A stretch of 64,000 nt of DNA from Martinezella multihospitum. GTDB taxonomy: Bacteria > Pseudomonadota > Alphaproteobacteria > Rhizobiales > Rhizobiaceae. Positions 36,482 through 44,571 of this stretch are shown here, piece by piece. The notes under the pieces are model-generated. The model saw only the letters and a program-made list of their open reading frames with translations, ran no database searches and was not told the DNA's origin. The stretch's first letter is position 1. The number at the start of each line of letters is the position of its first letter. Made by a program: the position numbers and the translations under genes. The stretch spans positions 574,007 to 638,006 of the forward strand of contig NZ_FMAG01000002.1 of NCBI RefSeq assembly GCF_900094585.1, in the 5' to 3' direction.

Positions 36482-38797
36482 TCAGCTCTGATCCGGGATG
36501 CGGATTGCGATCACCGTGCCGATGCCTTCGCGCGAGCGGATCCGCATGCGGCCATGATGCAGCGCCGTCAGCGATCTCGAAATGGCAAGCCCCAGGCCGG
36601 AGCCTCCCTTGCTCTTCGCATATTGGCTCTGCACCTGCTCGAAGGGCTGGCCGATCTTGCTGAGCGCCGATTTCGGAATGCCGATGCCGGTATCGGCGAT
36701 GACGAGCATGACGGCATCGTCGACCCTGCGTGTGCGAACCGCGATGCGACCGCCATCATTGGTGAATTTCACCGCATTGGAGAGCAGGTTGAGCACGATC
36801 TGTTTCATCGCCCGCCGATCGGCATTGAGCTTGATTTCGGAGGAAATGTCCTGCTCGACCAGAATGTTCTTCTGCGCGGCCGGAATGCGGGTGAAGCGCA
36901 GGCATTCCTCGATGAGCGGCGCGAGATTGATCCGCTCGCGGGAGAGCTTCATGTGCCCGGCTTCGATCTTGGACATGTCGAGAATGTCGTTGATGACATT
37001 GAGCAGATGCTTGCCGCTGTCGTGAATGTCCTTGGCATATTCATTGTAGCGGGCGGAGCCGAGCGGACCGAACATCTGGTCCTGCAGGATTTCGGAGAAG
37101 CCGAGAATGGCGTTGAGCGGCGTGCGCAACTCGTGCGACATGTTGGCGAGGAATTCCGATTTGGCCCTGTTGGCTGCTTCGGCGCGCTCCTTCTCGGCGA
37201 GATAGTTGGTGTTGGCGGTTGAAAGCTCCGCCTTCTGCTTCTCCAGGATCTGCCGCGATGCAGAGAGATCGTTGATCGTCGCCATCAGCCGGCGCTCGGA
37301 CTCGCGAAGGCGCTCCTGGTTGCGCTTGAGCTGGGTGATGTCGGTGCCGACGGAGACGAGGCCGCCGTCGCGGGTGCGCCGTTCGTTGATCTGCAGCCAG
37401 CGCTCGTCGGCGAGCTGCACCTCGGTCGTCTGCGAATGATTGGAGCGGCCGGGATCGACAATGCGGCGCTCGATGACCGGTCGCGCCGCAGCGGCATTGA
37501 CGACGGCGCGCTCGGTGCCGGGAACGAGCACGTTGTCGGGCAGGCCATAGGCCTGCTGAAAATGCGCATTGCACATGACCAGGCGATCGTTCTTGTCCCA
37601 CAGCACGAAGGCTTCGGAGGTGCATTCGATAGCATCGGCCAGCCGCTGGTCGGCCTCGGCATAGCGCTGCGCCAGCCGGTGCTGTTCGGTCACGTCCATG
37701 GCGATGCCGATCATGTGCACGCGGCCGGAATTGGTGCGGATCACCTGGGCGCGGGCGCGCATCCAGACATAATGCCCCTTGGCGTGGCGAATGCGCAGAA
37801 TCTGGTCCACCTGGCCGGCATTGCCGCGGGTGACTGTGCGGGCAAGCATATGCAGGCTGTTGTCGTCCGGATGCATCAGCCGCGCCGCATCCGTGAAAGC
37901 GAGCGGCTTGTCGGCAACCGGCAGCCCGAGCATGTCGTACATCGACCGCGACCAGAAGAACTGGCGGCTGGTGAAATCGAAATCCCAGAGGCCACAGCGC
38001 CCGCGCGATAGTGCCGTCTCGACCCGCAGGTTGGATTCGAGGAAGATTTCGTCCGCGTCCCGGGCGCGTTTCACCTGCGTATAATAGGCATAGAGGATGA
38101 CGAGCAGGATGGAGGATATGCCGGCAAACAGCGTGACGTTCAGTGTCAGCTCGTCGCGCCAGAGCTTGTCGATCTGATCCATCGATGCGGCCGACAAGAT
38201 GAAATCACCTTTGTCGCCGATCAGGGAAATCGCCGCATAATAGGGCTCGCCGCCGATCATGGTCTCGATCACGCCGGCATGGTCGCCAAAACTGCGGGTG
38301 GCCGACACTTCTGGGAAGAAGTCGGAAATCAGCATGCCGATATAGCCGGAGCCGGCAGCCGACGAGCCGAACACCCGGCCGCTCGCCTGCACCAACAGCA
38401 CGAAAGCGCCGGTATCCAGTCGATCCTGCGGCAGATAGGAGGCCAGTTTCCGTTCTGCGCCGCTGCGGTCCCCGGTCTGGAACAGGCTGGCGTCATTCGA
38501 AAAGGCGGCGGATGCGGCAGCGATGGAAAGCGAGGTGGTGCGGCGGGCGGAAGCCGCCATCCGGCTATGTTCCGTGATCATGCCGAAGAAATGCGAGGCG
38601 GCGACGACCATCAGGAAGGAAACGATGAGGACGGGAATGATGCGCTTGAGAATATGCTCCGTCTGCGGAAAACGACGCGAAATCGTCTCCACCCGCACTC
38701 CGGTTCGATCGGTAACGCCGCTATGCCAGGATTTCAGACCGTCGAAATTAACACGCAGCCGTCCATCGGCCGCGGTTGCCCGCCGCACGTCCACCAT
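36482..38797 (-). CDS. pleC: PleC-type sensor histidine kinase/phosphatase
   Basis: The 771-residue protein has two membrane helices (IIPVLIVSFLMVVAASHFFGM near 55 and LFAGISSILLVILYAYY near 225) around a periplasmic sensor, two PAS domains (about 260-380 and 390-510), a coiled segment, HisKA with His555 (NMSHELRTPLNAILGFSE) and an ATPase domain with LNLLSNAVKFT, ADTGIGIP and GSGLGLAISRSL. The HisKA helix matches the DivK-interacting PdhS group. In S. meliloti the PleC kinase gene lies beside glnE, as here. PleC is expected to dephosphorylate DivK, against DivJ. The length and domain order fit PleC; biochemical direction is an inference. Confidence 0.8.
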   Translation of the reverse strand: MVDVRRATAADGRLRVNFDGLKSWHSGVTDRTGVRVETISRRFPQTEHILKRIIPVLIVSFLMVVAASHFFGMITEHSRMAASARRTTSLSIAAASAAFSNDASLFQTGDRSGAERKLASYLPQDRLDTGAFVLLVQASGRVFGSSAAGSGYIGMLISDFFPEVSATRSFGDHAGVIETMIGGEPYYAAISLIGDKGDFILSAASMDQIDKLWRDELTLNVTLFAGISSILLVILYAYYTQVKRARDADEIFLESNLRVETALSRGRCGLWDFDFTSRQFFWSRSMYDMLGLPVADKPLAFTDAARLMHPDDNSLHMLARTVTRGNAGQVDQILRIRHAKGHYVWMRARAQVIRTNSGRVHMIGIAMDVTEQHRLAQRYAEADQRLADAIECTSEAFVLWDKNDRLVMCNAHFQQAYGLPDNVLVPGTERAVVNAAAARPVIERRIVDPGRSNHSQTTEVQLADERWLQINERRTRDGGLVSVGTDITQLKRNQERLRESERRLMATINDLSASRQILEKQKAELSTANTNYLAEKERAEAANRAKSEFLANMSHELRTPLNAILGFSEILQDQMFGPLGSARYNEYAKDIHDSGKHLLNVINDILDMSKIEAGHMKLSRERINLAPLIEECLRFTRIPAAQKNILVEQDISSEIKLNADRRAMKQIVLNLLSNAVKFTNDGGRIAVRTRRVDDAVMLVIADTGIGIPKSALSKIGQPFEQVQSQYAKSKGGSGLGLAISRSLTALHHGRMRIRSREGIGTVIAIRIPDQS

Positions 38798-38890
38798 CGC
38801 TTTAGCCTTGTCCCTCGTGTGATTCGCTGCGCCGCTCGCCCGAATCTGCCCTAATGAATCATTCGTGATTCGGCTTGTCCAGAGGGCGCG

Positions 38891-38906
38891 GTAAAACTTT
38901 CTTAAC
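38891..38906. promoter_or_regulatory. Candidate CtrA box upstream of pleC
   Basis: GTAA (38891-38894), seven bases, then TTAAC (38902-38906) fits the alphaproteobacterial CtrA consensus TTAA-N7-TTAAC with one mismatch. It is about 95-110 bases upstream of the pleC start, in the only intergenic gap between pleC and pepN. One mismatch in an AT-rich gap can be chance. Confidence 0.35.
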
Positions 38907-39026
38907 CATCTGCGATTTCAGCATATTTTACACACGCAGCGGTAAGTTGCGTGCGTTCGGGACTCGTTGAAGCTGAAAAGGCCGATGCAAATCAGCCTTT
39001 GAAATCGGCATGCTGAGCGATCGAAA

Positions 39027-41675
39027 TCACTCCTTGAGGATGCGATCGACGATGTCGCGCACGTCGGTCGAAAGACCGCCCGCGCGCTCGATCCGCATCA
39101 GCGCCGATCGGGCGTGGTCGGCACGCACTGGCTCCAGCAGGCGCCAGGAACGCATCGAAGTCAGGATGCGTGCCGCAAGCTGCGGGTTGCGCTGATCGAT
39201 CTCGAGGATCTCGTCGGCCAGGAAATTATATCCGGCACCATCTGCGCGGCCGAAGCCGGTGGGGTTGGCGAAGGCGAAGGTGCCGATCAGCGCACGCACA
39301 CGGTTCGGATTGGTGTGCTTGAACAGCGGTGTCTCCATGAGCAGCCGAATGCGTTCCAGCGCACCGGCGCCGGGAATCGCTGCCTGAATGGCGAGCCACT
39401 TGTCGATGACGAGCGCATTGTCCGCGAAGCGGTCGCGGAAATGCGCAAGCGCTGCCGCCGTCTCAGCAGTATCGGGGAATTGCTGCGCTAGAATGGTCAG
39501 CGCCGCACTGAGATCGGTCATGTTGTTCGCAGCATCATAGGCCGCTTTGGCTCGAGCCGGCGTCTCGTCCGACTGCGACAGATAGCTCAGAGCCGCATTG
39601 CGCAAGGCGCGACGCCCGGCGCTTGCGGCATCCGGGGTGAAGCGACCCGGCGTTTGCATGCCGTCATAGAGTGCGGTGAACACACCCTGTCCAGCTACAG
39701 CGATCCGCTTGATGATTGTCTGGCGTGCGGCATGAATGGCATCCGGGTCGTTATTGCCGCCGAGTTCGCGGGCAATGTCGGATTCGCTCGGCAAGGTAAG
39801 GACCTGAGCGCGGAAAGCCGGCTCCAGACTGTCGTCGGCGGCAGCTGCGAGCAGTGCGTTGGTGAAGGCCGGATCACAGGTGATCTCGACGCCTTGGCGT
39901 GCATCGCGGGCGGCTTGCAGGAGGTTTGGCAGGCCGAGGTCGATCAGCGCCTGCCAGCGGGCGAAATGATCGGTCTCGTAACGGGCGATCAGAGCGAGAT
40001 CGCCGGCGCTCTGGCTGAATTGCAGGTTGATCGGCGTCGAGAAGCTGCGATTGAGCGACAGGACCGGCCGCTGGGAAATACCGTGGAACGTCGCCGTCTG
40101 CGTCTGCTTCGTCAGGTGCAATACGTCGTCAACAAGCTCGGCCCCACTGGCGGATGCCGGCGTGATGACGGCGCCATCTTCGGCAAGCAAGCCCATGCGC
40201 AGCGGAATATGCATTGGCTTCTTGGCCGTCTGGCCCGGCGTTGCTGGCACCATCTGCTCGAGCGACAGGGTGAACGTCTTGGCGTCGGCATCATAAGCGC
40301 CGGAGGCAGTGACGAGGGGCGTGCCGGCCTGATGATACCATAGCGAGAATTGCGAGAGATCGCGGCCGCTGACATCTTCGAAGCATCTGACGAAATCCTC
40401 GATCGTGACAGCCTGTCCGTCATGCCGATCGAAATAGAGGTCCATGCCCTGCTTGAAGAGATCGCGGCCGAGCAGGGTTGCGATCATGCGCGTGACTTCG
40501 CTGCCCTTCTCATAGACCGTGGTCGTGTAGAAATTGTTGATTTCGCGGTATTTCGTCGGGCGTACGGGATGGGCGAGGGGACCGCTATCTTCCGGAAACT
40601 GCTCCGATTTCAGATGCCGAACTTCGGCGATGCGCTTGACCGGGCGCGAGCGCTGGTCTGCAGAAAACTCGTGATCGCGATAGACGGTCAGGCCTTCCTT
40701 GAGGCAGAGCTGGAACCAGTCTCGGCAGGTGATGCGATTGCCCGTCCAGTTGTGGAAGTATTCGTGCGCGATGATGGCTTCGATATTGGCGTAGTCGGCA
40801 TCGGTTGCCGTCTCGGGATCGGCGAGCACATATTTGTCGTTGAAGACGTTGAGACCCTTGTTCTCCATCGCCCCCATGTTGAAGTCCGACACGGCGACGA
40901 TCATGAAGATGTCGAGATCGTATTCGCGGCCGAACCGCTCCTCGTCCCACTTCATCGAGCGCTTCAGCGCATCCATGGCATAGACCGCACGCGGCTCCTT
41001 GCCGTGCTCGACATAGATCTTCAGCGCCACTTCGCGGCCGGATAGGGTGGTGAACGTGTCCTCGACGACACCAAGATCGCCGGCGACCAGCGCGAAGAGA
41101 TAGCTCGGCTTCGGATGCGGATCGAACCAGGCGGCAAAATGCTTGCCCTCACCATAGCCGGCGCCGCCGAGGAAATTGCCGTTCGACAGCAGCAGCGGAT
41201 TGGCGGCCTTGTCGGCGATGATATTGACCGTATAGGGCGCGAGAACATCCGGCCGGTCGGGGAAATAGGTGATGCGGCGGAAGCCTTCGGCCTCGCACTG
41301 CGTGCAATAAATGCCGCCGGTGCGATAGAGACCCATCAGCTGCGTGTTGGCTTCCGGGTTGATGACGGTCGTGATCGTCAGCTCGAAAGGCGTGCTTTCC
41401 GGCAGATCACGAACCGTGAGGCTCTCGGGCGTGGCGTCATATTGCGCGGCAGGCAGCTCCGTCTGATCGAGCAGTAGGCCGGAGAGGGCCAGTTCGTCGC
41501 CATCCAGCACCAGGGGTGCCTTGGGATCGATACCCTCACGGCGATGGAAGATTAGCCGTGCCTCCACCTTGGTCTCGGTCGGATGCAGATCGAAGGTGAG
41601 GTCCACGCGTTCCAGAACGAAGTTGGTGGGGCGATAGTCTGCCAGATTGACGATCTGGCCGGTGTCTGTACGCAT
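39027..41675 (-). CDS. pepN: Aminopeptidase N (M1 family zinc metallopeptidase)
   Basis: The 882-residue cytosolic enzyme removes amino-terminal residues from peptides. The exopeptidase motif GAMEN is at residues 268-272. Zinc ligands are His304 and His308 with catalytic Glu305 (HEYFHNW), and the third ligand is Glu327 (LKEGLTVYRDHEF). Length matches the long gammaproteobacterial-type PepN. It is followed 230 bases later by pleC on the same strand, too far for tight coupling. Confidence 0.95.
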   Translation of the reverse strand: MRTDTGQIVNLADYRPTNFVLERVDLTFDLHPTETKVEARLIFHRREGIDPKAPLVLDGDELALSGLLLDQTELPAAQYDATPESLTVRDLPESTPFELTITTVINPEANTQLMGLYRTGGIYCTQCEAEGFRRITYFPDRPDVLAPYTVNIIADKAANPLLLSNGNFLGGAGYGEGKHFAAWFDPHPKPSYLFALVAGDLGVVEDTFTTLSGREVALKIYVEHGKEPRAVYAMDALKRSMKWDEERFGREYDLDIFMIVAVSDFNMGAMENKGLNVFNDKYVLADPETATDADYANIEAIIAHEYFHNWTGNRITCRDWFQLCLKEGLTVYRDHEFSADQRSRPVKRIAEVRHLKSEQFPEDSGPLAHPVRPTKYREINNFYTTTVYEKGSEVTRMIATLLGRDLFKQGMDLYFDRHDGQAVTIEDFVRCFEDVSGRDLSQFSLWYHQAGTPLVTASGAYDADAKTFTLSLEQMVPATPGQTAKKPMHIPLRMGLLAEDGAVITPASASGAELVDDVLHLTKQTQTATFHGISQRPVLSLNRSFSTPINLQFSQSAGDLALIARYETDHFARWQALIDLGLPNLLQAARDARQGVEITCDPAFTNALLAAAADDSLEPAFRAQVLTLPSESDIARELGGNNDPDAIHAARQTIIKRIAVAGQGVFTALYDGMQTPGRFTPDAASAGRRALRNAALSYLSQSDETPARAKAAYDAANNMTDLSAALTILAQQFPDTAETAAALAHFRDRFADNALVIDKWLAIQAAIPGAGALERIRLLMETPLFKHTNPNRVRALIGTFAFANPTGFGRADGAGYNFLADEILEIDQRNPQLAARILTSMRSWRLLEPVRADHARSALMRIERAGGLSTDVRDIVDRILKE

Positions 41676-42144
41676 GGTCTATCCTGATCAGGCTATGCTG
41701 TGGCGGGCACAGTCCGAAGCCCTCCTCCGGACTGAAGTGCCGCATCATTACACCGAAATCTGAACCAAAGTTAAAGTCATATCGCAATGCCGATATGTTT
41801 TGTTACGGCACAATAAGTATTCGCTCGCCGTGCCGCTCTCAATTCAGCTATTCGAATGAAAAGTGGCAGCTCTGCGCCTGCATTTGCAGACCGGCAGTAC
41901 AATTGCTACCATAACGTTCAGGTGGATCATCATGACTGCGTTGCCGTTAGATGCAGGCCGTTACGGTTGGGAAACAATAATTTAAAGTAAATTATTTGTT
42001 TAACTCCTTGCGATATAAAGGCGCTTGCATAACTATAGCATGCTATTAGATGTCGGAATTATGATCGATTCCGATGATTTCGTTCACAAAAATGAAACAT
42101 CCACTTTCTGTTGCTTTTTAAGAAGGGCACCCCAGGAGGCCCGA
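41676..42144. other. AT-rich intergenic region with a long dyad
   Basis: No gene is seen in these 469 bases between divergent pepN and the regulator-like gene. AATAATTTA (41976-41984) and TAAATTATT (41988-41996) form a perfect nine-base inverted repeat around AAG, a good operator candidate. The preferred ribosome site AGGAGG of the downstream gene is at 42134-42139. An open frame continues upstream of the TTG start to 42025 but lacks a site of its own. Confidence 0.5.
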
Positions 42145-42996
42145 TTGAATTTTCCCATCGAGCAGCTTGCTCGTCATCCCAAGTTCGTAGCATCCTTGAG
42201 CTTTCTCTCCGAGACATTGCGTAACCGTTATGACAGCGGCCCAAGGGTTGCGCGCATGCTCGCCTCACACCAGCGCTGGCTTCTGACCCAGGCCGCCTAT
42301 GCGCTGCATCTTGAATATGATCCGGGGATTCCGGGCTCAGGACTGACCGCCGTTGCCCTGCGCAATCTCATCACGCATTACCGCATCGCCAGCCGCAATA
42401 CCGTCCTGAGTTTCATTGAGGAACTGCTGACCTATCGCTTCCTGGAGCTTGCTCCGGGACCCGCACGCCGTCCGCGCCGCTACGTACCGACCGAAATCAG
42501 CTACACGGCGATGTTTGGATGGTATCTCGCCAATCTGGCCGCGCTCGATCTTCTTGATGCTGGTAGCCGCGCCGCTGCGCTTGTCGCGTCGCCGATGCTG
42601 ATGGATCTGGCACAGCCGCGCATGACCCGCAATTGTCTGGCGGCCGACATCTGGCGCGAACCACCGGAAAGCGTCGGCCTGTTTCTTTGGACGGAATCCG
42701 GCGGTCTTGTTGTCGATCATATCATGTCCAGGCTCGACCTCGGCGGAGAAGCCGGCGATCGAATCGACATCGGCCATGTCGATGCCCGCGCTCTGGCGGC
42801 GCATTTCATGATATCGCGCACCCATTTGCAGCGTCTCCTGCGCAAATCTGCCGATCGCGGAGACATCGGTTGGCACGACGAAGCCAAGAAGACGCGTATG
42901 TGGATATCGCGCAATTTTCTCGAACAGTATTGCGGATGGCAGGCCGTGAAATTGGCGGCAGTCGACGAGGCCTTCGCCTGGGCGCGGTCCGCCTAG
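42145..42996 (+). CDS. Unrecognised protein with two helix-turn-helix-like segments
   Basis: The 283-residue protein starts with TTG at 42145, set by the near-perfect AGGAGG at 42134-42139 with a five-base spacer. No family name comes to mind. The part around residues 70-105 (TAVALRNLITHYRIASRNTVLSFIEELLTYRFLEL) looks like a winged helix: helix, turn, recognition helix and wing. A second one is near 220-245 (ARALAAHFMISRTHLQRLLRKSADRGDIGW). The middle is helical with no membrane segment. A DNA-binding regulator is the simplest reading. It stands alone behind an AT-rich gap with a 9-bp dyad, which fits self-regulation. Confidence 0.7.
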   Translation: MNFPIEQLARHPKFVASLSFLSETLRNRYDSGPRVARMLASHQRWLLTQAAYALHLEYDPGIPGSGLTAVALRNLITHYRIASRNTVLSFIEELLTYRFLELAPGPARRPRRYVPTEISYTAMFGWYLANLAALDLLDAGSRAAALVASPMLMDLAQPRMTRNCLAADIWREPPESVGLFLWTESGGLVVDHIMSRLDLGGEAGDRIDIGHVDARALAAHFMISRTHLQRLLRKSADRGDIGWHDEAKKTRMWISRNFLEQYCGWQAVKLAAVDEAFAWARSA

Positions 42997-43071
42997 AGGG
43001 CAAGGGCTCTCTCGGATCTGCCCGTTCGGCTCGAACGGAAGATCAGGCAGCGTAATTCTGCCCGTGAAATC

Positions 43072-43236
43072 TCAAAGTGGAATGCTTGTCTCGACGATCC
43101 GGGCAGCACTTGTGCTGCGGCATTCGTCCTTATGAAAATTGCGTGCGCGCTCGAATTCCTCGGCGGCCCGCACCGCGGAGCCGATATGGCCGACGGAATC
43201 GAGCAGAGCGATGAATGAACGCAAACCCGAAGACAT
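43072..43236 (-). CDS. Small hypothetical protein (54 residues)
   Basis: The frame runs from the ATG complementary to 43234-43236 to a TGA at 43072-43074. The product begins MSSGLRSFIALLDSVGHIG and continues as an amphipathic, charged helical sequence (AVRAAEEFERARNFHKDE). AGGA lies eight bases before the ATG, and third codon positions are mostly G or C in the central part. It lies 59 bases downstream of the next small gene on the same strand. No family recognised. Confidence 0.5.
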   Translation of the reverse strand: MSSGLRSFIALLDSVGHIGSAVRAAEEFERARNFHKDECRSTSAARIVETSIPL

Positions 43237-43295
43237 GATGGAAATCCTGATACTTGAACGTTACGCTGGATCGCCCGGCAAGTCGCGCCCGCAGG

Positions 43296-43487
43296 TTAGC
43301 AGGCGCGGAAATCGGCGAAAATGGCCGTCGGGCGGCTGATGCGAGCCGAGATGCCGGTGCCTCGCGCGGTCATCTGCTCATTGGCAGCGATGCCGAGATT
43401 GCGATGGCCGTTTATGGCGCGCACGGGCTCGATGGCGCGGCGCAGGGTATCAAACCCGCAGTGAATAGGGCGAAAACGTGCAGTCAT
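43296..43487 (-). CDS. Small hypothetical protein (63 residues)
   Basis: The frame runs from the ATG complementary to 43485-43487 to a TAA at 43296-43298. AAGGA precedes the start by nine bases. The product begins MTARFRPIHCGFDTLRRA and includes NGHRNLGIAANEQM; it is basic and soluble. Codon third positions are strongly G/C, as in real genes here. It precedes the 54-residue gene by 59 bases and may share an operon with it. It follows the uracil-DNA glycosylase gene by 138 bases on the same strand. Confidence 0.4.
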   Translation of the reverse strand: MTARFRPIHCGFDTLRRAIEPVRAINGHRNLGIAANEQMTARGTGISARISRPTAIFADFRAC

Positions 43488-43625
43488 TGCCTTGGTTCCT
43501 TTCGAATTCCTCCCAAGACAACCCATATATTGCAGTGCAGCATAGATTCTGCAATGCACAACAAAAGAAGACTGCCATGCCGAAAATGCATGACTAGTGT
43601 CATTCTCCGTTAATACCTGTTGGAA

Positions 43626-44516
43626 TTAGCCTATTATTTCAGCGGCGATATAATTCTTGAAGGCCAGAAGATCGCTCCAGGAGAGGCGTTTATTGATCGG
43701 CGCGGTCAGCAATTCTTGCGGATGCAGGCTGGCAATAGCGGGGACGCTTCGGCCGAGAATGCTGATTTCCCGCCATTGTCCGCGCAATCCATGGATGGTT
43801 TCGCCACCGCCGAAAAAGTGGCGGGCGGTGAAATTGCCGAGCAGAAGCACAGCTTTCGGCTCAGCAAGCGCAATCTGCCGTTCTATGAACGGCCGGCATA
43901 TCTCGATTTCCGGCGGGGAAGGGGCGCGGTTGCCCGGCGGCCGCCATGGAATGACGTTGGTGAGCAGGATCGAATCGCGCTGCAGGCCGATGGCGGCGAG
44001 CATCCTGTCGAGCAACTGTCCTGCGCGGCCGGCAAACGGCGCCCCCTCGCGATCATCGTCGGCGCTCGGCATCGGGCCGATCACCATGATCCGGCCTTCC
44101 GGAGTTCCGCTGGCAAAGATCGTCGAGCGGGCGCTGTTCTTGAGATTGCAGCCATTGAAGGCTTCGATCGCAGTCTTCAGTTCGCTCAGCGATCGCGCAC
44201 TCTCGGCCGCGAATCGGGCCTGTTCCACGGCTTGCTCGTCGGGAATGGCCGGTGTTGCGCGCGGCGGTGCTGCTGCGGCAGGCGTCGCCGGCTTTGCGGC
44301 CTGGCGGCGCTCGGGCTGCGGCCGTGTGGCGGGTGCTGGCGCTTCGGCCCGTGGCGGCGGCGCTGTTCTCGCCCCTTGCCGCGCGGCGCGCATCGTCTCG
44401 AATTCGGCAAACCGATCCACCGGCTGCTCTTCCAGCAGCCAATCAACGCCGGCATCCGCATGGAAATGCAGAAGGGCGGCAAGCTCGGCCGGTGTGAGGT
44501 CGCTGGCGGAAATCAT
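43626..44516 (-). CDS. Uracil-DNA glycosylase, family 4-like
   Basis: The 296-residue enzyme should remove uracil from DNA. A first helical segment (about 1-45) is joined by an Ala/Pro-rich disordered linker (about 45-95) to the catalytic domain. That domain shows GPMPSADDDREGAPFAGRAG and LLTNVIPWRPPGNRAP, and near the end SLHPQELLTAP with the catalytic-region His. The Cys-x2-Cys pair that starts the iron-sulfur site in classical family 4 enzymes is not intact (FNGCNLKNSAR keeps one Cys), as in other alphaproteobacterial homologues I remember. Cluster binding is therefore uncertain. Confidence 0.85.
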   Translation of the reverse strand: MISASDLTPAELAALLHFHADAGVDWLLEEQPVDRFAEFETMRAARQGARTAPPPRAEAPAPATRPQPERRQAAKPATPAAAAPPRATPAIPDEQAVEQARFAAESARSLSELKTAIEAFNGCNLKNSARSTIFASGTPEGRIMVIGPMPSADDDREGAPFAGRAGQLLDRMLAAIGLQRDSILLTNVIPWRPPGNRAPSPPEIEICRPFIERQIALAEPKAVLLLGNFTARHFFGGGETIHGLRGQWREISILGRSVPAIASLHPQELLTAPINKRLSWSDLLAFKNYIAAEIIG

Positions 44517-44571
44517 GGGCGAACTCTAACCAAAGCGGCGCAGGAACGAAAGGGCAGGGTGGTCGACTATC

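Noticed and set aside
43139-43339. 66-codon plus-strand frame
   Set aside because: Opposite two minus-strand small frames with better ribosome sites and codon use.
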